DNA from: SZUA-444 sp965226565
GTDB taxonomy: Bacteria > Bacillota > Clostridia > Oscillospirales > Ruminococcaceae
Direction: 5' to 3'
Assembly (NCBI GenBank): GCA_965226565.1
Contig: CBDDDI010000006.1
Coordinates: forward strand, 1 to 64,000
Length of the DNA: 64,000 nt
A model generated the notes under the pieces. It was not told the origin of the DNA. It did no database searches and was given only the letters and a program-made list of their open reading frames with translations. The translations under genes were made by a program, and so were the position numbers. Shown here piece by piece: positions 41,715-49,752 of this stretch (positions are counted from its first letter, which is position 1; every line of letters begins with the position of its first letter).

Positions 41715-43343
41715 ATGAAAAAGAAAAAAATATTGAAAGTTTTAGCTGTAACCATTTCTTTATGTGCGGTATTTTCTATTACAACTTATGCAGCAAATGA
41801 TTGTAAAGAAAGCACAAATGTTAAAGCTATAGTTGTCGATAATGATTTTGATGGTATTGAGGATAGTGTAGATATGGATCCAACAAGTAATAATTTCACA
41901 GGTAATTTTGCTGATCCATCTATATCAATGGATTATGATATAGATATTAATGTAGATTATAGAGCATTTTTTGAAGATAATACAAAGTATAATAAAGATC
42001 TTTCAAAATTAGCTGCAATATATTCTAATGCAGCTTATCCTGGACATATATTAACAGTTGATACTGGAACTAATTTTTCAGGTGAACGAGAAGTTGTTTT
42101 TAAAAACTTTGGTTTAAATGATGTTCAAATTTATCATATTGCTGATTCAGAAGAATGGAAAGCAAATCCTGATGATGATGTGTCAGAAATTGTTATAGGA
42201 CATAGAAATGTTGTTTATAATAATGAAGAAAAAGAAGTAATTGTTGTAGCTGTAAGAGGTAGTAATACAACTATTCAAGAATGGACAAGTAATTTTGACG
42301 TTGGAGCAAATACAGAAAATTATTGGGATGTAAATAATCCTGATTGGACTAATAAACTAAATCATAAAGGTGTAGATGTTCCGGCAAATAGATTATATAA
42401 ATATATAATAAATTATGTAAATACTAAACTAAGTGATACAGATAGTAAATCTATTTTGCTTACAGGACATTCTCGTGGTGCTGCTATAGCTAATATTTTA
42501 GGAACAAAATTTGAAGATGATAGTAATTTTGATTCATATACATATACATTTGCTCCTATGAATACTACAACAGATGAAAATGCATCAAGATATAAAACAA
42601 TATTTAATATAGTTAATAAAGATGATATTACACCAACTATACCTTCAGCAAAATGGGGCTTTCGTAAATACGGTACTACATTAGAAACAAGCATTAAAGA
42701 TAGCTATGTAGAATCTTTATTCTTTAAAAAAGGCACATGGTGCGAAATGTATGATTGTTCATATAATTCAAATGAAGCATATAGAGGTTTAGTTAAAAAT
42801 CTAGGAAATATAGTTAAAAGTCGTGAAGAACTATATGAATTTTCTGATGATCCAGATACAGTGTATACATATAAAAGTAATGATTATAGAGATGGAGATT
42901 TAGAAGTAGCTAATAGAATAAAAAAATATGGTGAACGTTTTAATAGACATGTAAAAGTAACTGCAGAATCAAAAGGTAAGAAATTGATTTTTGGAGAAGG
43001 ATTTAAAGAAGTGTTTGATGTTAAAGTACAACAAACTCCAGGATTCTTTTTAACAGTTATTGGTGATTTGGTAGCGAGTAAAGAATATGTACCAGTTGAT
43101 GGCGAAACTCAGCTTGCGCCTTTTACTCAACAAGGTATAGGTGAAGATAATATAGTTGTTATGACAACAAGTTTCTATGTTGCGAAAAAATATAAATCAG
43201 CAAAAAATAGTTTTATTCATTCAGGAGCAGATTCAAACTCTATTGCAGCTAAATTGCATATTGGAGGTATGACACATCCTCATTTAATTGGATCATACTA
43301 CTTGTTATCAAGTGATCCGGCAAATAAATTAGTAGTAGAATAA
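41715..43343 (+). CDS. Secreted lipase-like alpha/beta hydrolase with a TSP3-type calcium motif
   Basis: 542 residues, paralogue of the minus-strand gene at 39346. A signal peptide (KKKKILKVLAVTISLCAVFS to about TYA), the calcium-binding motif DNDFDGIEDSVDMDPTSNN and the hydrolase domain are present. The domain has VVAVRGSNTTIQEW, GHSRGAAIANILG (Ser253), NKDDITPTIP and a C-terminal GGMTHPHLIGSYYL. It lacks the 60-residue low-complexity insertion after the signal peptide seen in its partner. RBS AGAGGAGAG. Probably an extracellular esterase or lipase; the substrate cannot be read from sequence. Confidence 0.8.
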   Translation: MKKKKILKVLAVTISLCAVFSITTYAANDCKESTNVKAIVVDNDFDGIEDSVDMDPTSNNFTGNFADPSISMDYDIDINVDYRAFFEDNTKYNKDLSKLAAIYSNAAYPGHILTVDTGTNFSGEREVVFKNFGLNDVQIYHIADSEEWKANPDDDVSEIVIGHRNVVYNNEEKEVIVVAVRGSNTTIQEWTSNFDVGANTENYWDVNNPDWTNKLNHKGVDVPANRLYKYIINYVNTKLSDTDSKSILLTGHSRGAAIANILGTKFEDDSNFDSYTYTFAPMNTTTDENASRYKTIFNIVNKDDITPTIPSAKWGFRKYGTTLETSIKDSYVESLFFKKGTWCEMYDCSYNSNEAYRGLVKNLGNIVKSREELYEFSDDPDTVYTYKSNDYRDGDLEVANRIKKYGERFNRHVKVTAESKGKKLIFGEGFKEVFDVKVQQTPGFFLTVIGDLVASKEYVPVDGETQLAPFTQQGIGEDNIVVMTTSFYVAKKYKSAKNSFIHSGADSNSIAAKLHIGGMTHPHLIGSYYLLSSDPANKLVVE

Positions 43344-43363
43344 AATATGATATTATTAAAATT

Positions 43364-43398
43364 AATCTCTGCTTATTTTTAGGTAGAGATTATTTTTT
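43364..43398 (+). terminator. terminator after the plus-strand lipase-like gene
   Basis: AATCTCT and AGAGATT stems with a 14-base loop, then T7. Confidence 0.65.
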
Positions 43399-43604
43399 TA
43401 TTTTAAAATATATTTGCAAGTTAATGTACAAATATAATATAGTGTGTTGAATTTAGCATAAACAAATTGCTGATAAAAGTATTGTAAAGTAGTATATTAT
43501 ATATTTATTATATTAATTAGTAAATTATTCGATAAATTAGTAAAATAATAATTGTTTTATAATAAAGTGGTGGTTTTAGTGATAAATTTGTTAGTGTTTA
43601 TAGT

Positions 43605-43643
43605 AAAAAAACATCTATCTTAGTAGATAGATGTTTTATTTTT
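43605..43643 (-). terminator. terminator of the HTH/membrane-protein operon
   Basis: AAAACATCTATCT and AGATAGATGTTTT form a 13-bp stem with a 4-base loop. On the minus strand it is followed by a T-run and lies directly after the membrane-protein stop. Confidence 0.8.
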
Positions 43644-43648
43644 TTGTA

Positions 43649-44083
43649 TTACATTTTTTTATTGTAGTATATTTCTGTAAGAAAGTTTATTCCAGTTATA
43701 AGTAGTATAACACCTATAAGTGTGAATCCTACATACTTATTAATACATATTGAAAAAATCATTGCTATAGATAAAAGATTAAGAGTTATTTTATATCCTG
43801 ATTTGCTTGTAAATAATTCAATTGATTTTCTGCGTTCGTCATTTTCTTTGGTGTATAATTCTAGCAACTTATTTTTGTCTTTGATTATTATAATATTTCT
43901 TATAACAAAGTAGATAATTACAAATGAAAGTCCAACTAAAAAACCAGAAATAAAGTGTTTAGCAATTCCATTTTTCATTTCAGGTAATACAAACCATAGT
44001 AAAGCTTGTGCTATAAAAGTTGATGCTATAAATATTATTCCTAAAATAATATCTAATTTTAATTTTTTTATAAATTTCTCCAT
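43649..44083 (-). CDS. Small membrane protein paired with an HTH regulator
   Basis: About 144 residues from the ATG at 44083, which has TTGGAGGAAATT upstream and starts right after the HTH gene stop. Four transmembrane helices are apparent (LGIIFIASTFIAQALLWFVL, FISGFLVGLSFVIIYFVI, LNLLSIAMIFSICI, VGFTLIGVILLITGI) with a charged loop in the middle (KDKNKLLELYTKENDERRKS). It resembles the small membrane partners (DUF2178/DUF3796-like) often encoded behind short XRE regulators in Clostridia; function unknown. Confidence 0.7.
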   Translation of the reverse strand: MEKFIKKLKLDIILGIIFIASTFIAQALLWFVLPEMKNGIAKHFISGFLVGLSFVIIYFVIRNIIIIKDKNKLLELYTKENDERRKSIELFTSKSGYKITLNLLSIAMIFSICINKYVGFTLIGVILLITGINFLTEIYYNKKM

Positions 44084-44084
44084 T

Positions 44085-44291
44085 TTAAATTTCCTCCAAA
44101 TCTGAAAAATCAAATATTTCTTCTATTGTTGTGTTAAAATATCTTGCTATTTTGTAAGAAAGCACTAAAGAGGCTGTGTATTTTTCTACTTCAATTGAAG
44201 TAATTGTTTGTCTTGTTACACCAACTGCTTTAGCTAATTCTTCTTGAGATATTTTTTTTTGTTTTCTTAAATCAGCAATTTTTGTTTTCAA
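44085..44291 (-). CDS. Short XRE-family helix-turn-helix regulator
   Basis: About 68 residues, almost only a HTH domain: KIADLRKQKKISQEELAKAV, GVTRQTITSIE, YTASLVLSYKIARYFNTTIE, EIFDF. This matches the small XRE regulators of the YozG/YvaO-like type. I start it at TTG 44291, which has AGGAGG 7 bases upstream; the longer frame to 44342 runs through the operator. It probably represses its own operon through the direct repeats at 44332-44366. Confidence 0.82.
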   Translation of the reverse strand: MKTKIADLRKQKKISQEELAKAVGVTRQTITSIEVEKYTASLVLSYKIARYFNTTIEEIFDFSDLEEI

Positions 44292-44331
44292 TAAAAAACC
44301 TCCTATACATATGATGCGATTTATGTAAAGT

Positions 44332-44375
44332 TTACTTTGCATTTTTAGTATAGCTTACTTTGCATTAAATGTCAA
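44332..44375 (-). promoter_or_regulatory. promoter and direct-repeat operator of the HTH operon
   Basis: On the minus strand, TTGACA (44375-44370), 17 bp, TATACT (44352-44347). Two exact copies of AATGCAAAGTAA (44366-44355 and 44343-44332) are 23 bp apart, one between -35 and -10 and one just after the -10. This is a typical repressor-operator arrangement. Confidence 0.75.
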
Positions 44376-44702
44376 GTGTTGTAAATAAAAATAATTTACT
44401 ATTAAATAAAAAATATTATTATTCTAATAAAATCAATATTTATTAATATAATATAAGACTATAGTAATAAATATTAAAAAATTACATATTAGATATTTAA
44501 AGAATATTTATAATATAATCAGATTTTGTTTTTGTTTAATTATATTAATCAAAAAATCTATTATATTTTTTAAGCATATAATACAAGTTAAAATAAACAA
44601 CAAAACTAAGAAATAAGCATGTTAATCAAGTTATCTATTCAACACCAAAGTTGATTTTATATAAAAAATTACTAAAATTAGTTACTTTTTTTGTATTTTA
44701 TG

Positions 44703-44731
44703 TTGACATTTGACTAAAAATATTCTATAAT
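44703..44731 (+). promoter_or_regulatory. strong promoter facing the tail cassette
   Basis: TTGACA (44703-44708), 17 bp, TATAAT (44726-44731). The nearest certain gene is 600 bp downstream, so a long leader RNA or a small RNA is implied. Confidence 0.6.
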
Positions 44732-45060
44732 ATAGCTGTAAGGTAAATATATACATAAAGTTAAATGTTTTTAGATTTATATGTTTTTTGATATGTGTTA
44801 TAAAATATAAAGAAATATTAGATGTAATAAATATAAAAAATAAATGATAAAGTTATACAATAAATTATGTATTAATAAACAAAAATAATTAAACCAAGTC
44901 AATTTTTTATTAAATCACCTTTAAATTCTTTTGTTATGCGAATTAGAGCAGTTTTTATAACTAAAAATCATATACCTTATTGGAAAGAGTTGATTTTATT
45001 AAAGTGATTTTAAAAAATATTATAACTCAATCTATTACATTAAATTAAAAATAGTATAAA

Positions 45061-45115
45061 AATATATTGTTATTGCATCTCAACATTTTGTATTACGTCA
45101 AAATAGCAATATATT
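45061..45115 (+). promoter_or_regulatory. stem-loop in the leader of the tail cassette
   Basis: AATATATTG (45061-45069) pairs with CAATATATT (45107-45115), and inside it ATTTTG (45085-45090) pairs with CAAAAT (45099-45104). There is no clean T-run after it, so it may be a leader structure rather than a terminator. Confidence 0.35.
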
Positions 45116-45158
45116 AAGATTATTTTTAAAATAAAAAATTAAAAAGGAGGGATGTTAT

Positions 45159-45269
45159 CTGGTAAAAACAACAATAGAAGAAGCAAAAATTTTAGTAAAA
45201 AATAAAGATATCCACATTGTAACAACTTGTGAAAATCAAAGCACAAGTAAAAAATGTGGTATTCCTTAG
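45159..45269 (+). CDS. Doubtful 36-codon frame before the tail cassette
   Basis: AAAAAGGAGG (45141-45150) is a strong RBS. The best-placed frame after it starts with CTG at 45159 and encodes VKTTIEEAKILVKNKDIHIV, then TTCENQSTSKKCGIP. An ATG at 45152 in another frame gives only 17 residues. It may be a remnant of a lost gene, a small peptide, or noise. Confidence 0.25.
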   Translation: MVKTTIEEAKILVKNKDIHIVTTCENQSTSKKCGIP

Positions 45270-45335
45270 CTGAAAAAGTTTAGCAAATATTAATTAAATC
45301 AAATAAGTAATTTAATAAAATTATGGAGAGAATGA

Positions 45336-45791
45336 ATGGATTTAAATAAAGTAATAGAAGGCTGGCTTTTGACTTGTCCTAAAATAAAAGACAGTGATTT
45401 TTTTTATAAAATTCTATCTTCACAAGATAATAAAAAAGGATTTATTATGTCAGACGATAGAGTTTTATCAACTGATATAACAGGAGAAACAACATCATTG
45501 TATAGTTTTTCAATTGTATCATGTGATATACCTACTGATATTTTTGGTTCTAGTAATAACAATGAAAATATTAAAAATATTGAACAAGCAAGAGAAATCT
45601 CTGAATGGATCAATGAACAAGAAAGAATAAGAAATTATCCAAATACTAAAAATTTACAAATTAAAGAAATAGTATCACCTATTGATATAATGATTAATAA
45701 TATTGGCAATAGTCAGTATATAAATAATTCAATGATTAAATATATGATACAAATAAAAATAAAATATGCGTATAAGAAAGGGGAAATATAA
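45336..45791 (+). CDS. Phage tail terminator/minor tail-like protein
   Basis: 151 residues. The beginning (DLNKVIEGWLLTCPKI) and the size and position directly before the major tail protein suggest the tail terminator or connector family found in Firmicute phages. No catalytic motif is visible. RBS GGAGAGAATG is close to the ATG. It overlaps the upstream in-frame extension of the next gene but not its likely start. Confidence 0.5.
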   Translation: MDLNKVIEGWLLTCPKIKDSDFFYKILSSQDNKKGFIMSDDRVLSTDITGETTSLYSFSIVSCDIPTDIFGSSNNNENIKNIEQAREISEWINEQERIRNYPNTKNLQIKEIVSPIDIMINNIGNSQYINNSMIKYMIQIKIKYAYKKGEI

Positions 45792-45792
45792 A

Positions 45793-46326
45793 ATGGCATT
45801 AAATTCAAATGCAGTAATAACAGCTTTTAACCTAGGAGAGGGATTAAAAGCAGAAAGAAAAATGTTAAGAACATATTATAATTGTGGTACAAAAGAGGCT
45901 CCAGTATGGGAACTTTTAGGTAGTGGAGTAGAAGAAAGTTCAATCGAATACACACCTGATGTAAGCACAGTAACAGATATCACAGGTGTAACAAGCACAT
46001 CTGTAAATAAAATGGAAATGCTACAAAAACTAGAACCAATGACAATCACAGGTGGACAAAAATTGCCAGTACAATTAGAGGATATTATGGCAAGAAATGC
46101 ATATGGAGAATTCGCTGTATTTGATGTACTAGTTGTAAAAGAATATATTACAGTAGATACAGGTGTATATGCAGAATGGCACAAGAACTGTAGTATTTAT
46201 CCAACATCAATTGGTGGTTCTTCAACACTAGACATGCCTATTGAAATTACATTTAGCAATAACAAAGTTCTAGGTAGCTTCACAAATGGAAAATTCGCAG
46301 AAAAAGCTGCTCAAGCTGCAGACTAA
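45793..46326 (+). CDS. Phage major tail protein
   Basis: About 177 residues from ATG 45793 (RBS AAGGGGAA). Its codon use and A-rich third positions differ from neighbours, suggesting high expression. Composition and motifs (SSIEYTPDVSTVTDITGVTS, MPIEITFSNNKVLGSFTNGK) fit the major tail tube protein of siphoviruses of clostridia, and it sits between the terminator-like protein and the assembly chaperones, as expected. It polymerises into the tail tube. An intergenic gap of 147 bp follows. Confidence 0.7.
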   Translation: MALNSNAVITAFNLGEGLKAERKMLRTYYNCGTKEAPVWELLGSGVEESSIEYTPDVSTVTDITGVTSTSVNKMEMLQKLEPMTITGGQKLPVQLEDIMARNAYGEFAVFDVLVVKEYITVDTGVYAEWHKNCSIYPTSIGGSSTLDMPIEITFSNNKVLGSFTNGKFAEKAAQAAD

Positions 46327-46473
46327 AATTAAATAAAACTTATTTATAATATATAATTTTCTATAATGCTGTTTGGTAATGAGGTTTTAAAACTTTTATA
46401 AAATAAATTGTGTAAAAAATAAAATCTTATTACAAACAGATTATAGATACATATGAAAGAAAAGAGGATTTAA

Positions 46474-46908
46474 ATGCAAAACAAACTTAAAATTAATGTA
46501 AATGAAAGTAATATATCAAAAGATGAAAGAGATATTGAACTTAGCTTACCATATGGTGAATTTAAATTTAAAATTGATTTTCTTGACGGTGGAATGGTGA
46601 GTAGAGCAGCAGAGCTTGAAAAATGCTTTGTTGATACAGATGTATCAACAGATCAAAAAGCAAAAGAATATTTAAAATCTTTAAAGAATTTATCAAACTG
46701 TATTGATTATGTTTTCAATGTTAATGTTGGTAAAGAAATTTATGGAGGAATTGATCCACTTTCAATTTATGAGGATAATGGTAATAAAACATTTTTCTGT
46801 TTGTATTTAATGACTAAAATACAAGAACATATTAATGAAATTAGAAGACAGGAAAATATAAGCAAAAATCAAGAAGAAATGAAAGATTTTGTGAATAAAC
46901 ATGCTTGA
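46474..46908 (+). CDS. Tail assembly chaperone-like protein
   Basis: 144 residues, acidic, no membrane segment. It occupies the place of the tail assembly chaperone between major tail protein and tape measure. The next gene starts 8 bases before its stop. I see no conserved slippery heptamer at the overlap, so a lambda G/GT-type frameshift is not supported. Start at ATG after AAAGAGGAT. Confidence 0.55.
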   Translation: MQNKLKINVNESNISKDERDIELSLPYGEFKFKIDFLDGGMVSRAAELEKCFVDTDVSTDQKAKEYLKSLKNLSNCIDYVFNVNVGKEIYGGIDPLSIYEDNGNKTFFCLYLMTKIQEHINEIRRQENISKNQEEMKDFVNKHA

Positions 46909-47419
46909 TTTATTAGTTGATTTACCTGTTGAGGTCGAAGTAAAAGGAGAGATTTTTACTATTACCAACAAATGTGACTGGAGAACAATGATAAAATGTT
47001 CTGATGCGTTGGCAGATGAAAGCGTAAATGAAGAACTTAGAACGTTAAGCGTATTGACTATGTTTTATGACCAGTTAACGATTGAAAACATAGAACAGTA
47101 CGCTTATTGTTTAGAAGATCTAATAAAAAGTATGTTTTATGTGCTTAGTTATGGTAATTTAAAACCTGGAAAAGCAAAAAAACAAACAGTAGATTTTAAT
47201 AAAGATATTCGTCTAATATTAGAAGGAATATCAATGCAACATGGAGAAATAAGAGGACAATATTTACATTGGTGGACTTTTCTTGATTATTTTCACGGTA
47301 TCAAAGATAGTACATTTAATACAATTGTAAGTATTAGATATAAACAAAGTAATGGAAAAAAACTGGATCAATGGGAAAAAGATTTTTTGAAAGAAAACCG
47401 TGATTTAGTAAAGATATAA
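46901..47419 (+). CDS. Phage Gp15-like tail assembly protein
   Basis: 172 residues. LLVDLPVEVEVKGEIFTITN, WRTMIKCSDAL and the C-terminal HWWTFLDYFHGIKDSTFNTI are recognisable as the bacteriophage Gp15 family (Pfam Phage_Gp15), which lies directly before the tape measure gene in many Firmicute siphophages. It overlaps the previous gene by 8 bases. Its exact role is not established; a chaperone for tape measure or tail assembly is usually assumed. Confidence 0.75.
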   Translation: MLDLLVDLPVEVEVKGEIFTITNKCDWRTMIKCSDALADESVNEELRTLSVLTMFYDQLTIENIEQYAYCLEDLIKSMFYVLSYGNLKPGKAKKQTVDFNKDIRLILEGISMQHGEIRGQYLHWWTFLDYFHGIKDSTFNTIVSIRYKQSNGKKLDQWEKDFLKENRDLVKI

Positions 47420-47479
47420 TTAATAATCTAGGTTATATACATGAAAATAAATATATTATAAAAATTTGGAGGTGAATAA

Positions 47480-49117
47480 ATGGCAGCAAATGAAACAGTC
47501 AAAATTAATGTTGAATTAGATGATTCGAAAATATCAAAAGATGTAAAAAAAGTTAAAAAAAATATTATAAAAGAGTTTTCTAATATTGAAACAGAATCCA
47601 AATTAAGGATAGATAGTTCTGAAATTAATATTGTTAAAGAACAAATAGCTAGTATAAATAATCAAATGATAAATTTGTTTTTTAATATTGATGGTTCACA
47701 AATCGAAATATTAGCAAATGATACGTTTACTAATATTTCAAATAAGATGCAAGAATTAAATGATAATGTGTCCATTATTGCAGAAAATGTTGAATCTTCA
47801 GGAGAAAGTTTTGATGTTCTTGGTACTATAGGTGACAGCTTGGGGATATTTGCGTCTGTATTAGGAATAGTAGGTGAAAAAGAGAGCGTAGTAAGTGGTT
47901 TTAAAGGTATTATGAAAGCATTGAAACCTATATTAGAAGGAGTAGGATTTGCAATATTAGGACTTTCAGATGGATTTTTATTACTAATATCAGTAATAGG
48001 TAAAGGACTAGTAGGGTTAGTAGTAGCAAATCCTGTTGTTTCTTTAATAGTGGCTGGTGTTATACTTATAATTGGAGTTGTTATATTATTATGGAATAAA
48101 TGTGAAACTTTTAGAAATTTTGTTAAAAATTTATTTAATAATTTAATAGAACTATTCACAGTTACAATACCTGAAGCAATAGGAGCTTTTGTACAAAAAA
48201 TAGTAGAATTTTTTACAATTAAAATACCTGAAATATTTAATAAAGTTGTAGAATTTTTACGTTCTATATTTACAGAAAAGATACCTGAATTAATAAGTTA
48301 TTTAATACAAAAAATAGTAGAATTTTTTACAATTAAAATACCTGAAATATTTAATAAAGTTGTAGAATTTTTACGTTTTATATTCACAGAAAAAATCCCC
48401 GGATTAATAAGCTTTTTTGTAGGAAAAATAAAAGAATTTTTTACTGTTATAATTCCTGATACATTTTATAAATTAATTAATTTTATTAAGGAGATATTTG
48501 TAAAGGTTTGGGATAATACTTTTGGAAAGCTTATTGAGATCATAAAAGGATTTGTTGGTAAGATAAAAGAAAAAATTAATTCCATTAAAGAAACATTTAA
48601 TAAAATAATAAATTTTATAAAAGATGGATTTACAAAAAAATGGACAGATGCTTGGGAAAATATTAAAAATGTTTTTAAAAATATTTTTGATAAATTACTT
48701 GGATTTGCTAAAGCTCCTATAAATGGGATAATAAAATTAATTAACAAAATGATAGGGCATGTAAATGGTTTTATTAATAAAGTTAATAAGTTTTCAGGTA
48801 AAATTCCTGGTTGGGATGGATTTAATATTCCTCAAATACCTAAAATTCCATTATTAGCAAGAGGTGGTATTGTTCCAAGTGCAACATTTGCAATGGTGGG
48901 AGAAAGTGGAGCAGAGGCTGTAATTCCACTTGAGAAAAATACAAAAGGTATTGAAATGATAGCTGATAAAATAGCTGATAAAATTGGATATTCTGGTAAT
49001 GGACAAACACTTATTGTTAATCTTGACAGTAAGAAAATTGGTGAAATAATGTTGTCTAGAGTAAACAAAGGCTTACATCAAACTATTAATTATAATTCTA
49101 AGGGGGCGTTTGCGTGA
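47480..49117 (+). CDS. Phage tail tape measure protein (short)
   Basis: 545 residues. The N-terminus is coiled-coil, followed by long hydrophobic stretches (LVGLVVANPVVSLIVAGVIL, IIGVVILLWNKC) typical of tape measure proteins. A repeated amphipathic block comes next (QKIVEFFTIKIPEIFNKVVE, twice 38 residues apart, plus a degenerate third copy). The C-terminus GGIVPSATFAMVGESGAEAV is a hallmark of the family. Tape measure length sets tail length, and 545 residues implies a short tail, roughly 80 nm by the usual 1.5 Angstrom per residue. RBS GGAGGTGA. Confidence 0.85.
   Translation: MAANETVKINVELDDSKISKDVKKVKKNIIKEFSNIETESKLRIDSSEINIVKEQIASINNQMINLFFNIDGSQIEILANDTFTNISNKMQELNDNVSIIAENVESSGESFDVLGTIGDSLGIFASVLGIVGEKESVVSGFKGIMKALKPILEGVGFAILGLSDGFLLLISVIGKGLVGLVVANPVVSLIVAGVILIIGVVILLWNKCETFRNFVKNLFNNLIELFTVTIPEAIGAFVQKIVEFFTIKIPEIFNKVVEFLRSIFTEKIPELISYLIQKIVEFFTIKIPEIFNKVVEFLRFIFTEKIPGLISFFVGKIKEFFTVIIPDTFYKLINFIKEIFVKVWDNTFGKLIEIIKGFVGKIKEKINSIKETFNKIINFIKDGFTKKWTDAWENIKNVFKNIFDKLLGFAKAPINGIIKLINKMIGHVNGFINKVNKFSGKIPGWDGFNIPQIPKIPLLARGGIVPSATFAMVGESGAEAVIPLEKNTKGIEMIADKIADKIGYSGNGQTLIVNLDSKKIGEIMLSRVNKGLHQTINYNSKGAFA
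48192..48419 (+). repeat. 114-bp tandem duplication in the tape measure gene
   Basis: Two consecutive 114-bp units (from 48192 and 48306), nearly identical over the first 70 bases, encode a 38-residue block twice. The sharp identity points to a recent in-frame duplication that would lengthen the tail. Confidence 0.85.
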
Positions 49118-49752
49118 TATATATAGATAACATAGATATTTCAAAAAAATATGGATTGATATGTACAAGATATGATTTTGGATTAGCTGCAGTAAATACA
49201 CCTTCACCTATAACTATTCCAGGACGTAGTGGATCTATTGATTTAACTGATATAACTGGAATTACATATTCTGATCGTGAATTCACAGCTGAGTTTGTGC
49301 ATGTTGGAAATTTTGATACATATGAAGAAATAAAATCACAAATACAAAATGACTTAGAAGGTAAAAAAGTTAAAATTTCAGATTCTAATAATGAAGGTTT
49401 TTATATAATTGGAAGAATTAGCATGGAAGCTGAGATAAAAAATATTAGAACACATAGTATAAATTTTGTAGCAGTTTGTGAACCTTGGAGATATAAAACT
49501 GAAGAGACAGTACATACAGTTTCAGCAGGCACATCTGATTATTCTTTAGATAATCTATTTAAATCTACTATACCAACATTTTTTACTGAGGATGAAGGAA
49601 TAGAAATTGAGATAAATGGTACAAGATATAGCATTCCACGAAATATTAAAGACTATAAAAACTATGAAATTGTTTTACAATCAGGCTCAACTCCTATATC
49701 TGTATATGGAACAGGAAATTTACAGATTAAATATAGAGAGGGGAAATTATAG
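49114..49752 (+). CDS. Phage distal tail protein (Dit-like)
   Basis: 212 residues. YIDNIDISKKYGLICTRYDF, PSPITIPGRSGSIDLTDITG, YSDREFTAEF and a C-terminal jelly-roll-like domain match the distal tail/siphovirus-type tail component family, the hub connecting tail tube and baseplate. The GTG start overlaps the tape measure stop (GTGA), so translation is coupled. Confidence 0.8.
   Translation: MIYIDNIDISKKYGLICTRYDFGLAAVNTPSPITIPGRSGSIDLTDITGITYSDREFTAEFVHVGNFDTYEEIKSQIQNDLEGKKVKISDSNNEGFYIIGRISMEAEIKNIRTHSINFVAVCEPWRYKTEETVHTVSAGTSDYSLDNLFKSTIPTFFTEDEGIEIEINGTRYSIPRNIKDYKNYEIVLQSGSTPISVYGTGNLQIKYREGKL

Larger units (their letters stand above)
44376..45335. other. 960-bp region upstream of the tail cassette, no certain gene
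   Basis: Very AT-rich. Seen: a good promoter (44703-44731, listed); an inverted repeat, AAATCACCTTTAAA near 44914 against TTAAAGTGATTTTA near 44999; a stem-loop at 45061-45115 (listed); and a doubtful 36-codon frame at 45159-45269 behind a strong RBS. No capsid, portal or integrase remnant is recognisable. Confidence 0.45.

Noticed and set aside
44890..45015. Inverted repeat as an insertion-sequence end or attachment site.
   Set aside because: The arms are short, imperfect and AT-rich, and no transposase or target duplication is present.
46880..46930. Programmed frameshift joining the two tail assembly genes.
   Set aside because: No clear slippery heptamer is seen at the 8-base overlap, and the second gene has its own plausible start.
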